The notes under the pieces: model-generated
Databases searched by the model: none
Told to the model about the DNA's origin: nothing
What the model saw: the letters and a program-made list of their open reading frames with translations, nothing else
Program-made: the position numbers and the translations under genes
Shown: positions 8,880 to 20,353 of the stretch, in pieces
Layout: the number at the start of each line of letters is the position of its first letter
Position numbering within the stretch: the first letter of the stretch is position 1
NCBI GenBank assembly: GCA_025716855.1
Contig: JAIXMQ010000117.1
Span: forward strand, 1-51,952
Length of the DNA: 51,952 nt
DNA from: Pilaira anomala
Lineage: Eukaryota; Mucoromycota; Mucoromycetes; Mucorales; Mucoraceae
Direction of reading: 5' to 3'

Positions 8880-10300
8880 AGGAAGAAAGAACCATGACCA
8901 AAAAATGACGCGAAAAAAATGAAAAAAACGCGAAAACTCACATAATAAAGTTGAGTCATCCATTAATTTGCAATCTATCAAAGTTCTTAAAATTCAAAAA
9001 GAAACGGGATTAAAAAAAAACGCGTAAAAAAAATTCTTTTTCATTTTGTGATCGACACAATTAATTTGATAAAATTTGCAATCTATTAAAGTTTTTAGAA
9101 TTTAAAAATTAAGTCAATAGACATAGTATAACCAAAGAGTAAAAAAAAAGTTTGATTTAAAAAAACGCGAGGAAAAAACACAGATGATTGATTTTACAAT
9201 CCTTCAAATTGCTTAAAATTCAAAAGAGAATATATACAAATCAAAAAACGCGTTGATTTTTTTTGTTTTTTATTTAACACCGTCTGTAATCGATTGCTAC
9301 AATTCTACAATCTATTAAAGTTTTTAAAAATTTAAAAAGAATAGATAATCCTAAAAAACCTCCATATTTTTTCTTTTTCGTCAATTACACGATCGATGAT
9401 CAACACCAATGTATGTACAAACTATTAAAATTTATAGAATAAAAAAAAGCATAGATAATCCTCCAAAAAAATAAAAAAATAAAAAAGTAAAAAAACGTGT
9501 TTAAAAATATAGATGATTGGTTTTATTGATTCTACAATTAATCAAAATTCTTAGAATATAAATAAATGTAGATAATCATCAAAAACAAGTGTAAAAAAAT
9601 TTATTTTTTTAAAAACGTGTTTAAAAAACAGATGATTCATTTTAACAAACTCTACAATCTACCAAAGTTCTTAGAATTTCAAAAAGAGTCGATAATCGTA
9701 AAAAAAATGATAATAAAAAAAAAAAGTTGAAAAAACGCGTTTAAAAAACAGATGATTCATTTTAACGAATTCTACAATCTACCAAAGTTCTTAGAATTAA
9801 GAAAAGAGTCGATAATCGTAAAAAAATGTAAAAAAAAAAAAAAAAATTGAAAAAACGTGTTTAAAAAACAGATGATTCATTTTAAAGAATTGTACAATCT
9901 ATCAAAGTTCTTAAAATTTAAAAAAGAATAGATAATCGTAAAAAAAATGATTATAAAAAAAAAAGTGAAAAAACGCGTTTAAAAATACAGATGATGGAAC
10001 CTATTGACTCTACAATGTACCAAAATTCTTAAGATTTAGAAAAGAATAGATAATCGTAAAAAAAATTATATAAAAATAATTTCTTTTGAAAAAATGTGTT
10101 TAAAAAAGCATATGATTGATTTGACAAACTACCAAAGTTCTTAGAATTTTACGTAGGTAATCTTTAAAAAAACAATGCGCTTTAAAAAAAAAACAGATTT
10201 TACAATCTGCGCAAAAAGACACAGAGGATGGATTCTATTGATTTTATAATCTATCAGATCTTTAAAAAAAAAACAGGTGTGTCGAGCTTAAAAGCTATTT
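8880..10300. repeat. Subterminal tandem repeats of Helitron C (~100-110 bp units)
   Basis: There are about a dozen degenerate units. Each contains AAACGCGT or AAACGTGT, CAGATGATTNATTTTA, TCTACAATCTACCAAAGTTC, TTAGAATT and GATAATC followed by an A-run. The most regular units lie at 9590-10080. There is no open reading frame. Related units occur in Helitron E at 24100-24990, in the same position between the 3' terminus and the helicase stop codon. From 10300 to 10440 the sequence is only AAAAGA-type low complexity. Confidence 0.8.
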
Positions 10301-10461
10301 ATTATAATTCATAGATATATAAAAAAAGATAAAAAGTAAAAAAAAAAAAAATAAAAAGAGATATAAAGAGAAGAGAAAAAGATAAAAATAAAAAAAATAA
10401 AAAGAGAAAAAAAAAGAATAAAAAAGATAAAAAAAAGATGAAAAAAGATAAGAATGAATTG

Positions 10462-13400
10462 TTAAAATACGTTTTGTTCACAGATTTGAATTGCTTGAAT
10501 ACAATCTAAGCTTGTTTTGATGGAAAGTTGATTAGTTATAGGAGGGAAAAAGTATAAATCTTGTAATCTTTTTACACGACTGGCAGCAACATAAAGTTGG
10601 CCTGGACTTGGAAAATCGTTTCTTGTGCAAATGGCAATGGAATCGAGAGTTAAACTTTGTACTTTATGTATCGTAGTAGCAAAGGCGATATCTAAAGGAA
10701 GTTGTGTTCGGCTAATGGATGATTTATACACAAAACGTGTGATTGGGTTAATAATTTTGGTAAGGCCGTCTAATCTTCTAATTTCTACTGAATGTTGATT
10801 AAGTCTGGAAACAACGGCCATGGTTCCGTTGACCCAGCCTTCAGAAACTGATAAATTATGTAAATGCATGACGGGTACGCCTATTTTTAAAATTAAGATT
10901 TCTTTGAGGTGAGTTTCGTTGAATGCTAAAGAGTGTCTGAAACCAGCAGACCTATCTTTTGCATTGTAGTATCGGGGAACACTTTGGATTTGTCTAATTC
11001 GGAAATCGTTGTAGGTAGAAGTTTCCTCGTTGGAGATAAAAACGCGAATAATATGATTGGGGGGGTCTTGAAAAGAGCGAGCTTGAATAATTTGGAAAAG
11101 ATGATCAGTGAAGCGATATAGTCTAAGATTATTTAAAATTGTTTGTACTGGAGTTCTTCAGGCTGGGCACGGACAAAGGTGGTCATGGGGTGGGTATGAC
11201 ATGCTTGCAACAAAGGGTGGAAAAAAGGAGGCTTTAAAATAGGTTCTGCTGGGTTTGGAACAGGAGTAAGCTGACCAAAGTCACCAAAACAAATAGTCAA
11301 TACACCACCAAAAGGTCTATCTTGTAAAGTAGTATTTATGAAAGAACGATGAATTGTATCAAGCGTGTAATAAGAAACCATGGAAATTTCATCAATCAGT
11401 AAAACAAGGCGTTGATTTGAGTCTATATCAGTAAAGTACTCGTTTATTCTACGAGGGTTGGGAATATTCGGTCGATTGGTAATACCAAAAAAACGGTGAA
11501 TCGTTTGCCCATCAACCGTGACAGCAGCAACCCCGGTGGGTGCTAATTTAATAGGTATAAAGTTGAGTTGCTTTAATGCAATATAAATCATTCTTAAAAG
11601 TTGAGATTTTCCTACACAGGCACCGCCGTGCACAAGATGAAATCCAAAAGGAGAGCTGAGAATGGTTTCAAAAATACCTCTTTGTTCCCGGGTGGCCACA
11701 TTTAAATACTGATGCAAGAGATATAATTCGGATTGTGTTACTTCAGGATTTGTTTGACGAACTTCACGGTCTAAAATATCTTCGGCTTCTACAATAGCAT
11801 TAAGTTCATCATCGGTGAATCTTGAACGGAACAGTTCATTCGTATCGATTAATTGATGGAAGAGTTCTCTCCACGTCAAATCTCCTTTCTCTGTTTCAAA
11901 ATTACGAGAAACATGATGTAAAACAATTTTTTGGTAATAGAATGCTTCACCTTGATTAACATTAACATTGTACACGCGAACCAAAGGAATTTTAGTTCTT
12001 GCTGTGAAGATATAGTTTCTTGAATCTCTAGTGTACTTTGGAATACGTAAATTTAATTCAGGAACACGGACAGTGCTGTTCATGTTTATATTTGCGGTTC
12101 GTCTTGGATCAAAGATACCCATAAAAGGTGAATCACTTTCTTCACGTTCAGGAAGAGTCATTGTTAGCTTGTACCCGGTAAAGTATTCCTTCATGTTTAG
12201 ATTGAGTACATTAGGCCCACGATGAAAATACTTTTCAACTTGTGTTCGGGTATAAATATCTGTTGAGCCTGGCTCCAATCTATTTAACTGCTCTAATGAT
12301 TTTAATTGCCTTCTTTGCTCCAAATGCGGCATAGTCGTATCAATGTACAGGACTTCTCTGCTGTTTTGATGTTTGTGATAACCTAACAAATCGTAAATTG
12401 CCTCAACGATGCTAACTATTCTAGAGGCGAAATAATCTGAAGCCGTACCAGAGGTGATGTTGATATGTGTATCTGATTTTGATAAATATTTTGAAAGATA
12501 TATCTCCACCTGTCTATCATAGCAGATTTGGATATCCATAGTAGCTTGCCAGGCGGAAAGTAAGAAAGGATTATACTGATTTATATGGTCTGACTGGGCG
12601 TTACGTTTCACATGAACTCGGTCATTGGTGTCTACGTATGTTTGGTTACAAGGAGGTTTGGGGAAACCAAATCTACACTGGGTGTTGTCATTTTTAAAGC
12701 AGTAGTTTCGGCATGTATGTGTTTGAACTCTTGCTACGAGACGATTCAAATTAAAAAAAGGTTCTCGTCGGGTAAGTCCGCCACAAGAAGGTTGTCTACT
12801 TCAAGTAATTCATCAACTGTTTTGCCTGTCCAAAGGACCATGTGAATGTGAGGAGAGCCACGGTCTTGCAATTCCATAACCCAAGAGGAATCGGTGATAC
12901 CTCCAACAATAGTAGCAAATCGCTAAAAAAAAAATCATTTAAGTTTACAAAAAAAAAAAAGCAATTCATGTATAAACTTACCCCTTTTATGCAAGCTGAA
13001 TTGAATTGTAAAAAACGATCTTTAAAAAAAGAAGAAAACTTAACAGGGTCTTGCCAAGGACGTAAATTACCACCACACGCTCTGGTATACTCTTCGGAAA
13101 AGTCATCACAGCTGAATGTTAAAAACAATTGAGAAGGGCCTAAATGGTCAAAGATACATTGAAGATCTTGGGCATGAATACGTTAGTAGGCGTAGCTACT
13201 GCGTAATGTATGAGGTACAATGGATGCCACTCTTGAATTGTATTGCGTATCCGATGTAGTGACATCATCACGTGTAAAATTTCTTCTGGAAGAGACGGTG
13301 TGGCGATTGGCACTTTGAATGGTCTTTTTTTCAATCAAGTCATACATGAAAAAGATCCAAGAGGGTGACCTAGCAAATCGTCTGTCTTGACACAACAAGA

Positions 13401-14315
13401 GCATCTTGACGTATTTTTTTAAAATACCAATTCGGTTGGCGGCAGGTCTACCACCGAATTCTTCTGGAAGATTTTCGTCATGTTGGCTATCCAAATCGTA
13501 GTGACCTCTGCCATCTGTATAGAGATAGGGAAAAATAAGAGAGAACAAGCCATGATGTCTGAATTGAATATCTCGGTTGTGAATATCCGTACCCACAGTC
13601 AACTCTAATAAATCCACGGTGGAAGCTGATGGGAAGATATCATCGGCGGGTAAAAGATAAGAAGGCCAATCTGTGTTACCTCGATCCTCAGTGGTATGGT
13701 TTGTCTCTACTGAATGCTCTTGAGCAAGAGTAAACGCTTGGGCTACATTTTGGGCTTGATAGGAACGCAAAAAGTTGTTGGTACTAGCTAATCGAATAAA
13801 AGCGTTTCTCACTTTTTCCACATCAATGTCTCTACAATATTGGGATGAAATGGAAAACCAAGAACACCACCATACAGGACATGAAGAAATTCACGATTGG
13901 CAGTCGCCCAGACCGAACCAGTGAGCATGTAATGACCGCAGTAGGTGTCATTGGCGGTGAAATTACGCATGATGATGGTCATGATTTTGATGGGGGAGAG
14001 AGCAGAAAGTTCTTTGTAATTAAAATCATCAATATTGAAAGGTTCACCAGGATACGTGATGGTAAAACTAAAAACATCAATAGGGCCGGTTTGATGTAAG
14101 CGGCATACCATGATGTGACCGATACTGTTTACAAGGACAGGAAAAAGCCATTTAGAGCATGATAAAGTATGCAGCTCAGTAGAGTCAAAACTTCTGAAAA
14201 ACTGTTCCGTTTGATACAACATAGTAATACAAACTGAGCAGTAACCGGTGTAAATATGCTGTTGATTAAAGTTTCGGAAAGCGCGAATCGATTGAATCAT
14301 ATATTGGTCTAACAT
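10462..14315 (-). pseudogene. Helitron C Rep/helicase (Rep + Pif1-type helicase), broken
   Basis: The full-length gene is present, from MLDQYMIQS at 14315 to the stop at 10462. It has an N-terminal Helitron-like region, an intron (12981-12923, GTAAGT...TTTAG), the HUH motif SPHIHMVLW, CRFGFPKP, and the Y2 motif EIYLSKYLSK. The Pif1-like helicase follows: Walker A HGGACVGKSQL, Walker B LLIDEISMV, and the C-terminal GQLYVAASRV motif. Defects are a frameshift near 13815-13830, TAA at 13183-13185 (Lys in A), a T-run frameshift near 12755, and a frameshift near 11130. The third Walker A residue is Cys instead of the Gly seen in E and D. It is divergent from cargo X. Several breaks fall in homopolymers and could be sequencing errors. 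Confidence 0.93.
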
Positions 14316-14621
14316 AGTGTTTAAGAAAAAAAAATAAGAGAGAAAGAGGTAAAGGATAACTTTTTTTTTTTTTTTTTATATAATAAAGAAAAAACAAATA
14401 AAAAAAGGAGAAAGGGTCGGAAATTTTTTTTTTTTGATAGATTTTGTTTTTTTTATGATAGATTTTTTTTTTGATAGATTTTGTTTTTTTATGTTCGGAG
14501 GTTTTTTTTTTTTATATCTTCGGAGGGTTTTTTTTTTTTTTATATATCTTTTTTATCTTTGGTTTTTTTTTTCTTTTATTTCCCTTTTTTTTCTTTTCTT
14601 TTTCTTTTTTTAAAAAAAAAA
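14316..14621. promoter_or_regulatory. Divergent promoter region between Rep/helicase and X (copy C)
   Basis: This 306-bp gap is dominated by T-runs, with repeated GATAGATTTT and TTCGGAGG-T-run motifs. It ends in a pyrimidine leader of ~60 bp before the X ATG. An ATG at 14481 opens the same frame but lies inside the T-tracts. The ATG at 14622 was chosen because it aligns with the start of copies A and B. Confidence 0.45.
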
Positions 14622-15422
14622 ATGCAACAACCTATTGAAAATCAAATTAGTATGACTTTAACGAATGCAGTGATTGTTCCTACCACTGCAGTCTATGCAG
14701 TTGAGCCCGATCCCGATGATCCTAATTCTGATCCAGTGATTTCAATCATGGCCTGGATTGAATATCCAAGATCAATTATTTCGTTAAGAATGAAGGAAAG
14801 TTTGATCCTTAGAAATTGCCCAGATTTTTTTAGAAGCACTCGACACGAAGGACGCAGAATCAATTGTACTGGAGATGTATCGTATATGCTTATCCATGGG
14901 TTAAATATTCCTGCAGTAGATGCTCGTTTTTCTCTTGGGGTGTTTGAAATTGAATTTTTACCTGGTATCGTTCCAATTAATGGTCATTTTCAAACCTTTT
15001 TAAGAATCCATGAAGGGCCGCTTCATACTACTCGTGGTACACATGGTGAGGGGTATACTATCTTAAATTTTAGAACATTCGTAACCTCTTTTACTCGTGA
15101 TGCAGACCAGCCAACGGCTGAGACATCGACAGCGGGTAGTCAAGACCGACCTCAGGCGCCACCAGCAACCGGTAGTCAGGCACAACCAGCAACCGGTAGT
15201 CAGGCACGACCAGTGACAGGTAGTCAGGCGCAGCCAGAAGAAGAATTTGGAACCAGTACTCAAGAGCGACCTCCCACAGCTGAAGAGGATGTTATTTTGG
15301 GTGATGAAGAAGAAGCTGAAGTTCAACAGGATCCACCTGAAGAACAACACCAAGGGAGAGAAGTTCAACAGGATGCGCCGGAAGATGAAGCGGTTAACTT
15401 ATATGATATTTCCGAAGCTGAA

Positions 15423-15453
<31 letters not shown>

Positions 15454-15905
15454 AGGCAATGGATGCAACAGTTGAAGCTGATAAGGAAGTAGAAAGAGTG
15501 GCTAATGCAGAAAGAAGACAAAAAAGAAAGTCAGAAGGAGAGGAACCACCCACTTCCGCTTTAAGAAGATTAGAGATTTCAAGTCAATCCAGTCAGGGTT
15601 CAGAAAATCGGGTGAAAGTTACACGTTCTTCCAGTCTTTTGAGTACACAGAGTGAAACAGCAGAAGAAGGTACGTCAGTCAGTACAAATAGTAGTGAAAG
15701 AGAAGAAAGTGTACCTCCTGCTTGGACAAGTAGAGGCTTTCGGAGATTACCTCGCGTCGCCCGACGTATCTATAGCAGTGCAGAGCCAGCAGGGCCTTCA
15801 GAGACACCTGCAGCACCGACACCATCAACACCCCCTTTAAGAAGATCGACGCGAAAGGTAAAGGGAAAGGGAAAGGCAAAGGATGACACTTATCGCGGTG
15901 GTTAA
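14622..15905 (+). CDS. Cargo gene X, copy C (intact, 427 aa)
   Basis: This is an unrecognised protein and the intact homolog of X in A and B. The N-terminal ~155 residues are well conserved between copies (VIVPTTAVYAV, DPNSDPVISIMAW, SLGVFEIEFLPGIVPINGHF, FLRIHEGPLH). The middle is repetitive and acidic: a TGSQAQP/TGSQARP heptad-like repeat, then a run of eleven Asp codons near 15425-15450. The C-terminal 80 residues are Ser/Pro/Arg-rich and end in KGKGKAK. A conserved core, an acidic linker and a basic tail suggest a nucleic-acid or chromatin-associated protein, but that is inference. An OB-fold single-strand-binding role is one possibility, since some Helitrons carry RPA-like genes; no diagnostic motif was seen. 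It is followed at 160 bp by Y. Confidence 0.82.
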
Positions 15906-16066
15906 AGTTTTACCATCTATCTATCACTAAACTGTGAATAAAATCTATGATATCAGTTACATGTATGCTTAATCCAGATAAATTTTTTCCTTTTCTTTTT
16001 TATTTTTCCTCTCTTTTTTTTCTTTTTATTTTTTCCTTATTTTTTTTTTAAAAAAAAAAGGAAGTT

Positions 16067-17242
16067 ATGAATTACATTGAAGATAGAGTTGCTAAAGACA
16101 CAGGGATCCTAGTGGTTGGTTTAATGACTTCTCCTAATTATGATGAAGTTTTGAAAAATGTTTTCTTTAACGGGAAAAGAGAGTTATTTTGGGAGTTAGC
16201 TGTAAAACGTAAGTTTTTTTTTTTTTTTTTTGTTTGGATGATCAGAAAAGGTTAATTTACATTTTTTTTTTTAATGTACAGTGCATCTATTCTTAAATCA
16301 AAAATTTTTAGCCCTAGCTAATTTTTTTTATAAAACTGCAAATTTTCTACCAAAAAAAGTAATTTAATCATTTAGAATGAACATAGATCTTTTAAATTAG
16401 ACCTGTTAAAGATATGTATGAAAATAGATATTTAATTTTGAAAACAAAAAATTTCAAAATAAGTTGATAAAATATCGACTTAATAGCAGGGCCGACTCGA
16501 AAATGTCCGGCTATTTTGGCAACCAAAGTTCATATCAGAGCAGTAGTAACACATGATATTGCAGTATGTGGTCACACCAATGTTTAAAATGTTACAGGAA
16601 AAGGCTTCAGATATAGACATCTACAAAACTGGGGTTGAAGAAGTTCTCCAAATCTTATAATCACATGATTAACTTCATTTGATTCAATAAAAAAATATTT
16701 ACTCACATTATATGAGTTCAAACAAAAAATTTAAATGTGTTTTATTGGTTTAAACTATCAAAAGCTGTGAGAACTTCCTAAATTAGTAACTTTTTTATAT
16801 ATAAACTGAGTTTAAACCCAAAAACTGGGAATGTCCGTTTTTTAAAAAAATTCGATTTAAAAATAGATGCACTATAGACGATATTATTCCTACTGATGAT
16901 ATGGACGACCTTGTAAACACTTACTTTTTCTCTTTTTTATATGTGGTGAATGAGGCCCATCAAACGTTTCAGCAAGTACCTTCAGAGGAAGTGGAAGAAG
17001 GGATTCAGAAAATAAAAGATTTTATCAAAGACAATAAACCCGGCACCGTGATTCTTGTAGGTAAAGTGATTGCTTTACATTGGTGGGGTCGTCCCATGCT
17101 TCCCACAGGACCTATCAAATACGGAGAAGGTGATGAGATGGTGGAAATGTATCTGTTACCAGGGGTGGTACCCAACCCAAGTTATTCAAAAAGAGCTATT
17201 GACCAAGAGTTTAAACTTTGTGCCCAGTGGCTTTTAGAATAA
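16067..17242 (+). CDS. Cargo gene Y, Mug/TDG-like paralog (copy C), intron hosting a MITE
   Basis: Exons are 16067-16208 and 16878-17242 (168 residues). The intron at 16209-16877 is enlarged from 63 bp to 669 bp by a 596-bp MITE. The protein aligns without gaps around the splice with copies A and B. It has ILVVGLMTSPNYDE in place of GINPG, FFNGKRELFWELAV, TVILVGK, and YLLPGVVPNPSYSKR, which resembles the second Mug/TDG motif PNPSxxSR. The catalytic Asn of motif 1 is missing, as in the other copies, so the loss is old and conserved. The reading frame is open once spliced. It may act with Z as a complementing partner (inference). Confidence 0.78.
16279..16874 (+). mobile_element. 596-bp TA-flanked MITE, copy 1 (in intron of Y)
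   Basis: Terminal inverted repeats CAGTGCATCTATTCTTAAATC (left) and the complement of TAGTGCATCTATTTTTAAATC (right) are flanked by TA on both sides (16277-16278 and 16875-16876). It has no coding capacity. A second copy of the same length, in opposite orientation, is at 29650-30245. TA duplication and a CAGT start point to a Tc1/mariner-type nonautonomous element. The right TA plus the following G re-forms the TAG splice acceptor of the host intron. Confidence 0.88.
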
Positions 17243-17336
17243 TTTTATCAGTACAAGCCTTTTTTTTTTTTTTTAAAAATCTCTTCTATCACTTTTTTTT
17301 TTTTCTTTTGCTATTCTTTTCTTTTAAATAAAAAAA

Positions 17337-17993
17337 ATGCTTTTGAAAAATAACGCTTCGGTTCTTTTTGTTGGAATCAACCCAAGTTTAGAGCCATCTC
17401 AAGGTTTTTTCGGAACACCTAAGAATCAATTTTTTTCTTTATTAAAGGCGAGCGGTAAGTTCACATATTTCTAGAGATACATATATATATATATATATAT
17501 ATATCAAAGCGAAAAAGCAAGTTTGGGATTCATTTCTTTTTTAAAAAAAAAAAAAAAAAGGGTTTTATCAGGCTGAAAATGATACAGTTGCTCATGAAGT
17601 GTACAACATGGGTTTTATAAACTATGTGGATCGACCTACTAAAAGTGAAAAAGACCTTGGCAAGGAGGAACTTTCAGAAGGGAAAAGAAGATTACAAAAC
17701 ATCGTAGAAGAGTATCAGCCCCGTGTCGTTTGTTTTGTGGGGAAAAAGTGTTGCAAATACCAGCTTTACGTTGCAGGTACAAAGAATGACATTGAATTTG
17801 GGTTGTAAAGCCGAAAAATTGGTGATACAGTCGTTTTCTGTGTACCCCACGGTAGTACAAAAGGGGCGCAGTTAAAATTTGAAGACAAGTTGATGTACGT
17901 TTATTTTTTTTTTATTTGCATGAAACTAAACGACGCATTTTATTATTTACGTTTAGATTTTACCGTCAACTTTTTAACCAATTAAATAAATAA
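17337..17993 (+). pseudogene. Cargo gene Z, Mug/TDG-type uracil-DNA glycosylase (copy C, one stop)
   Basis: Exons are 17337-17454, 17561-17894 and 17957-17993 (163 codons). Copy C keeps the ATG that A and B have lost. Motif 1 is VLFVGINPSL: the catalytic Asn is present and the following Gly is Ser. Then come GFFGTPKNQFFSLLKASG, YVDRPTKSEKD, PRVVCFVGKKC and VPHGSTKGAQ. A TAA at 17806-17808 replaces the Gln of EFGIQDRK in copy B, cutting off the last ~50 residues. Intron 1 has an (AT)n run. The family's reaction is removal of uracil or thymine from mismatches with guanine by base flipping. Whether any copy here is active is not shown by the sequence. Confidence 0.82.
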
Positions 17994-18009
17994 ATTCTTT
18001 TTTTTTTTA

Positions 18010-18270
18010 TAAAAAAAAAATTAAATCTAGTCAAAAAAAAAAAATTACGCGCTTTAAAAAAAAAAAAAAAATTTTAAAAAAAAAAATCTCGCGCTTTAAA
18101 AAAAAAAAAATTTTAAAAAAAAATCTCGCGCTTTAAAAAAAAAAAAAATTTTAAAAAAAAAATCTCGCGCTTTAAAAAAAAAAAGAATTTCGCGCTTTAA
18201 AAAAAAAAATTTTAAAAAAAAAATTTTTAAAAAAAAAATTTTCGCCCTTTAAAAAAAAAGATATAAAAAG
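18010..18270. repeat. A-rich tandem repeat with CGCGCTTT units
   Basis: About six units of TCTCGCGCTTT followed by A-runs and ATTTT-A-run, with a period near 35-40 bp, lie between Z and W. A comparable A-run/GCGC array follows Z in copies A (5340-5450) and B (40400-40515). No gene is present. Confidence 0.7.
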
Positions 18271-18328
18271 GGAAGTATTTTTTCCATAATTTTTTTTTTT
18301 TCATTCTTTTTTCAATTTAAAAAAAAAT

Positions 18329-19200
18329 ATGTCAAACAAGCAAGTTACAAAGGATTTTATGGCTGCTTCTCCACATTATATTACTGGTGTTGTCAGGGGT
18401 ATCATCAAGGTGCCATGCCGTTTGAATGTTGCACTCATCAAGGATGTGTCTGGGAGCTTAAAACTGACCAGTGGGGGTAAAACCGTGAATGTATATATCA
18501 ATGATTATCGTATGTTGTTTCGGTTTTTAAAGTTGAAAGGTGAAATTCAAGAAATTGTGGTCACAGGTATGTTAAATTATTTTTTTTTTTTTTTTAAATT
18601 GTTTGGTGTGTGAAATATTTATATTTTTTTTTTTTTTTAAAAAAAAAAAAAGGTCCTTTATCAGTTAAAGCATTTATTGATGCGGCGGGAAAAAAGGCAG
18701 GTGCAAGTACAAGAGTACAAGCAGAGAGTATCCTGGTGTTTGTGGTAAACGGTGACGTTCTTAAAAAGGTCAATTTATTCAAAGAAGAAAATCACGTGGG
18801 TCAAGAGACTTGTAAATATTTTTTAATGCGTCAAGCCTATCAATTCTTTGAAAAAGAAGACAGAGTGATTACTGGCAAGTGTCCACCCGACAATCTATAT
18901 GAAGAATTAACCAAAATACATACGAAATTATGTAAGTTGTTGTGACACTGTGTGATTGCAATGGGTTCTTATTTTTTTTTTTAAAAAAAAATAGGCTTTG
19001 AACAGGAACAGGGTAAAGATACGAAAAAGGAATTGGTACCCAATATTGAGAAAAGAAGCGTTGAAAAAACACTTCAAGACTACATAGTTAGAAGTAATAA
19101 ATTTACGATAGAATTTGTTGAAGCGGGTGAAAATAAAAAATTGGAACTCTTGGATGATGACAATATTGGTGATATTGAAATGGGTGAAATGAATGAATAA
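18329..19200 (+). CDS. Cargo gene W, unknown 240-aa protein (only in copy C)
   Basis: Exons are 18329-18566, 18653-18931 and 18995-19200. The introns begin GTATGT and GTAAGT, end AG, and contain long A/T runs; the splices keep one open frame to TAA at 19198. The protein starts MSNKQVTKDFMAASPHYITG. It has a beta-rich first half (GIIKVPCRLNVALIKDVSG, KTVNVYINDYRMLFRFLKL), a middle with KAFIDAAGKKAGASTR, and an acidic C-terminus. I do not recognise the family. Spacing and strand place it in the same cargo series as X, Y and Z. It is absent from A and B, where rDNA spacer follows Z directly. A small OB-fold-like binding protein is possible but unsupported by a named motif. Confidence 0.75.
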
Positions 19201-20353
19201 TACCTATCCATCCTTTTTTCTCTATCCATGCATATATATATACATACATAAAAAAAAACACAAAAAAAAAAAACTTATAGCTCTTTCTATTATAATACAT
19301 ATCAAAAAAAACACAAAAAAAAAACCTTATAGCTCTTTCTATTATAATACATATCAAACTACTTTTCTCATAGCATAATAAATATCAAATTACTTTTCTC
19401 ATATTAAATTCTGAACCAAATCGATAATTATTTTCTTTCGTCAAGGGGTTTATAGTATCAGTTTTATGAATGATTTGGAGAGTATGATTTCTGCTTCAGT
19501 ATCTAAATCACAGCGTAACATTGATAAAAACGCGTGATTATCATGTGACTTAATACAATCGGAAGTACAAATAAATTAGCGGTAAAAAATTTTATACGCG
19601 CGGAATGATACAAAAAAAAATTCTCATACACAAGAAAACACTCATAAACACGTGATTATCACGTGACATTACAAAGTATATATTTACGAATAAATTAGCT
19701 AGAGGTATTGGTTTCAAATAAAACAAAGACAGCGGCAAATAAACATCTTTCTTTTTCCTTAATTGTATATATTACCTTCGTAATAAGTATTTGTAACATG
19801 AACCTAGTAGATCTTGAAGTAGTGTCGCGGTCAGTCCGGCAATTCCAGAGTTATTATGAAACAATGACTTAATGAAAGTAACAAGATCTACAAAAGAAGA
19901 TTCAAGCGTTATAGCTAATATGTTCCAAACTTAACTGTTTTCGTTCTTTTTATTTTATTGTATATTATTTTATATTCGAGTCATGTAAAGATCACGTGAA
20001 ATTGACGTGTAATGTGCAGAGCTCGGATCTCTGCGACGTACTTGCTTTTTTACTTCAATCTGCTGCGGTTAAGTGTGAATTTGGGAGCTTGAAAAATATT
20101 TGAATTTGGGTGTGTTGAAAAAATATTTGAATGCCGGATTTAAAAATTCGTTTGATTTCAATTTGTGATGAAGGTGTCTTAAATGGTGTTACTTGAATTT
20201 AGCTGGTGTTTGAAAACTATTGAATTCGGGAGCTTGGAAAATACTTGAATCCCGGTTTTTGAATTCCGAGGCCTGAAAAATATTCGAATTCAGGAGTTTG
20301 AAGTTTGTTTGATTTCAATAAATTCTTGTTCAGGTTGAATTAATTTAAGAACC
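19201..20353. other. Non-coding stretch with E-box palindromes
   Basis: No gene is supported. At 19240-19370 a ~70-bp unit (ATAGCTCTTTCTATTATAATAC) is repeated. At 19649-19665 is a perfect 17-bp palindrome CACGTGATTATCACGTG, with a diverged copy ~120 bp earlier (CGCGTGATTATCATGTGAC, near 19531). Between 20080 and 20330 are degenerate units of the type GAATTYGGGAGCTTGAAAAATATT. The 5' end of Helitron C may lie in this stretch but no boundary was recognised. Confidence 0.5.

Larger units (their letters stand above)
8698..19200 (-). mobile_element. Helitron C (28S-associated, with cargo X, Y, Z, W)
   Basis: On the minus strand the element ends ...ATAATCTATCTGAT directly before 28S TAACTGG. The CTGA fits the CTRR Helitron terminus, and a hairpin CTTCG-ATATA-CGAAG lies ~12 nt inside it. 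Upstream come a large subterminal tandem-repeat region (8880-10300), the Rep/helicase gene (14315-10462) and divergent cargo genes. The 5' end was not located; 19200 marks only the end of the last cargo gene. The exact 3' boundary is ambiguous by one T (CTGA|T or CTGAT|T). The Rep gene is broken, so this copy would need help in trans. Confidence 0.85.

Noticed and set aside
14481..14621. An N-terminal extension of X in copy C beginning MFFYVRRFFFF.
   Set aside because: It is translated poly-T leader, absent from A and B. The ATG at 14622 aligns with the other starts.
18610..19378. Lys- or Phe-rich small ORFs around the introns of W and after its stop.
   Set aside because: They translate A/T homopolymers or extend exons through introns.
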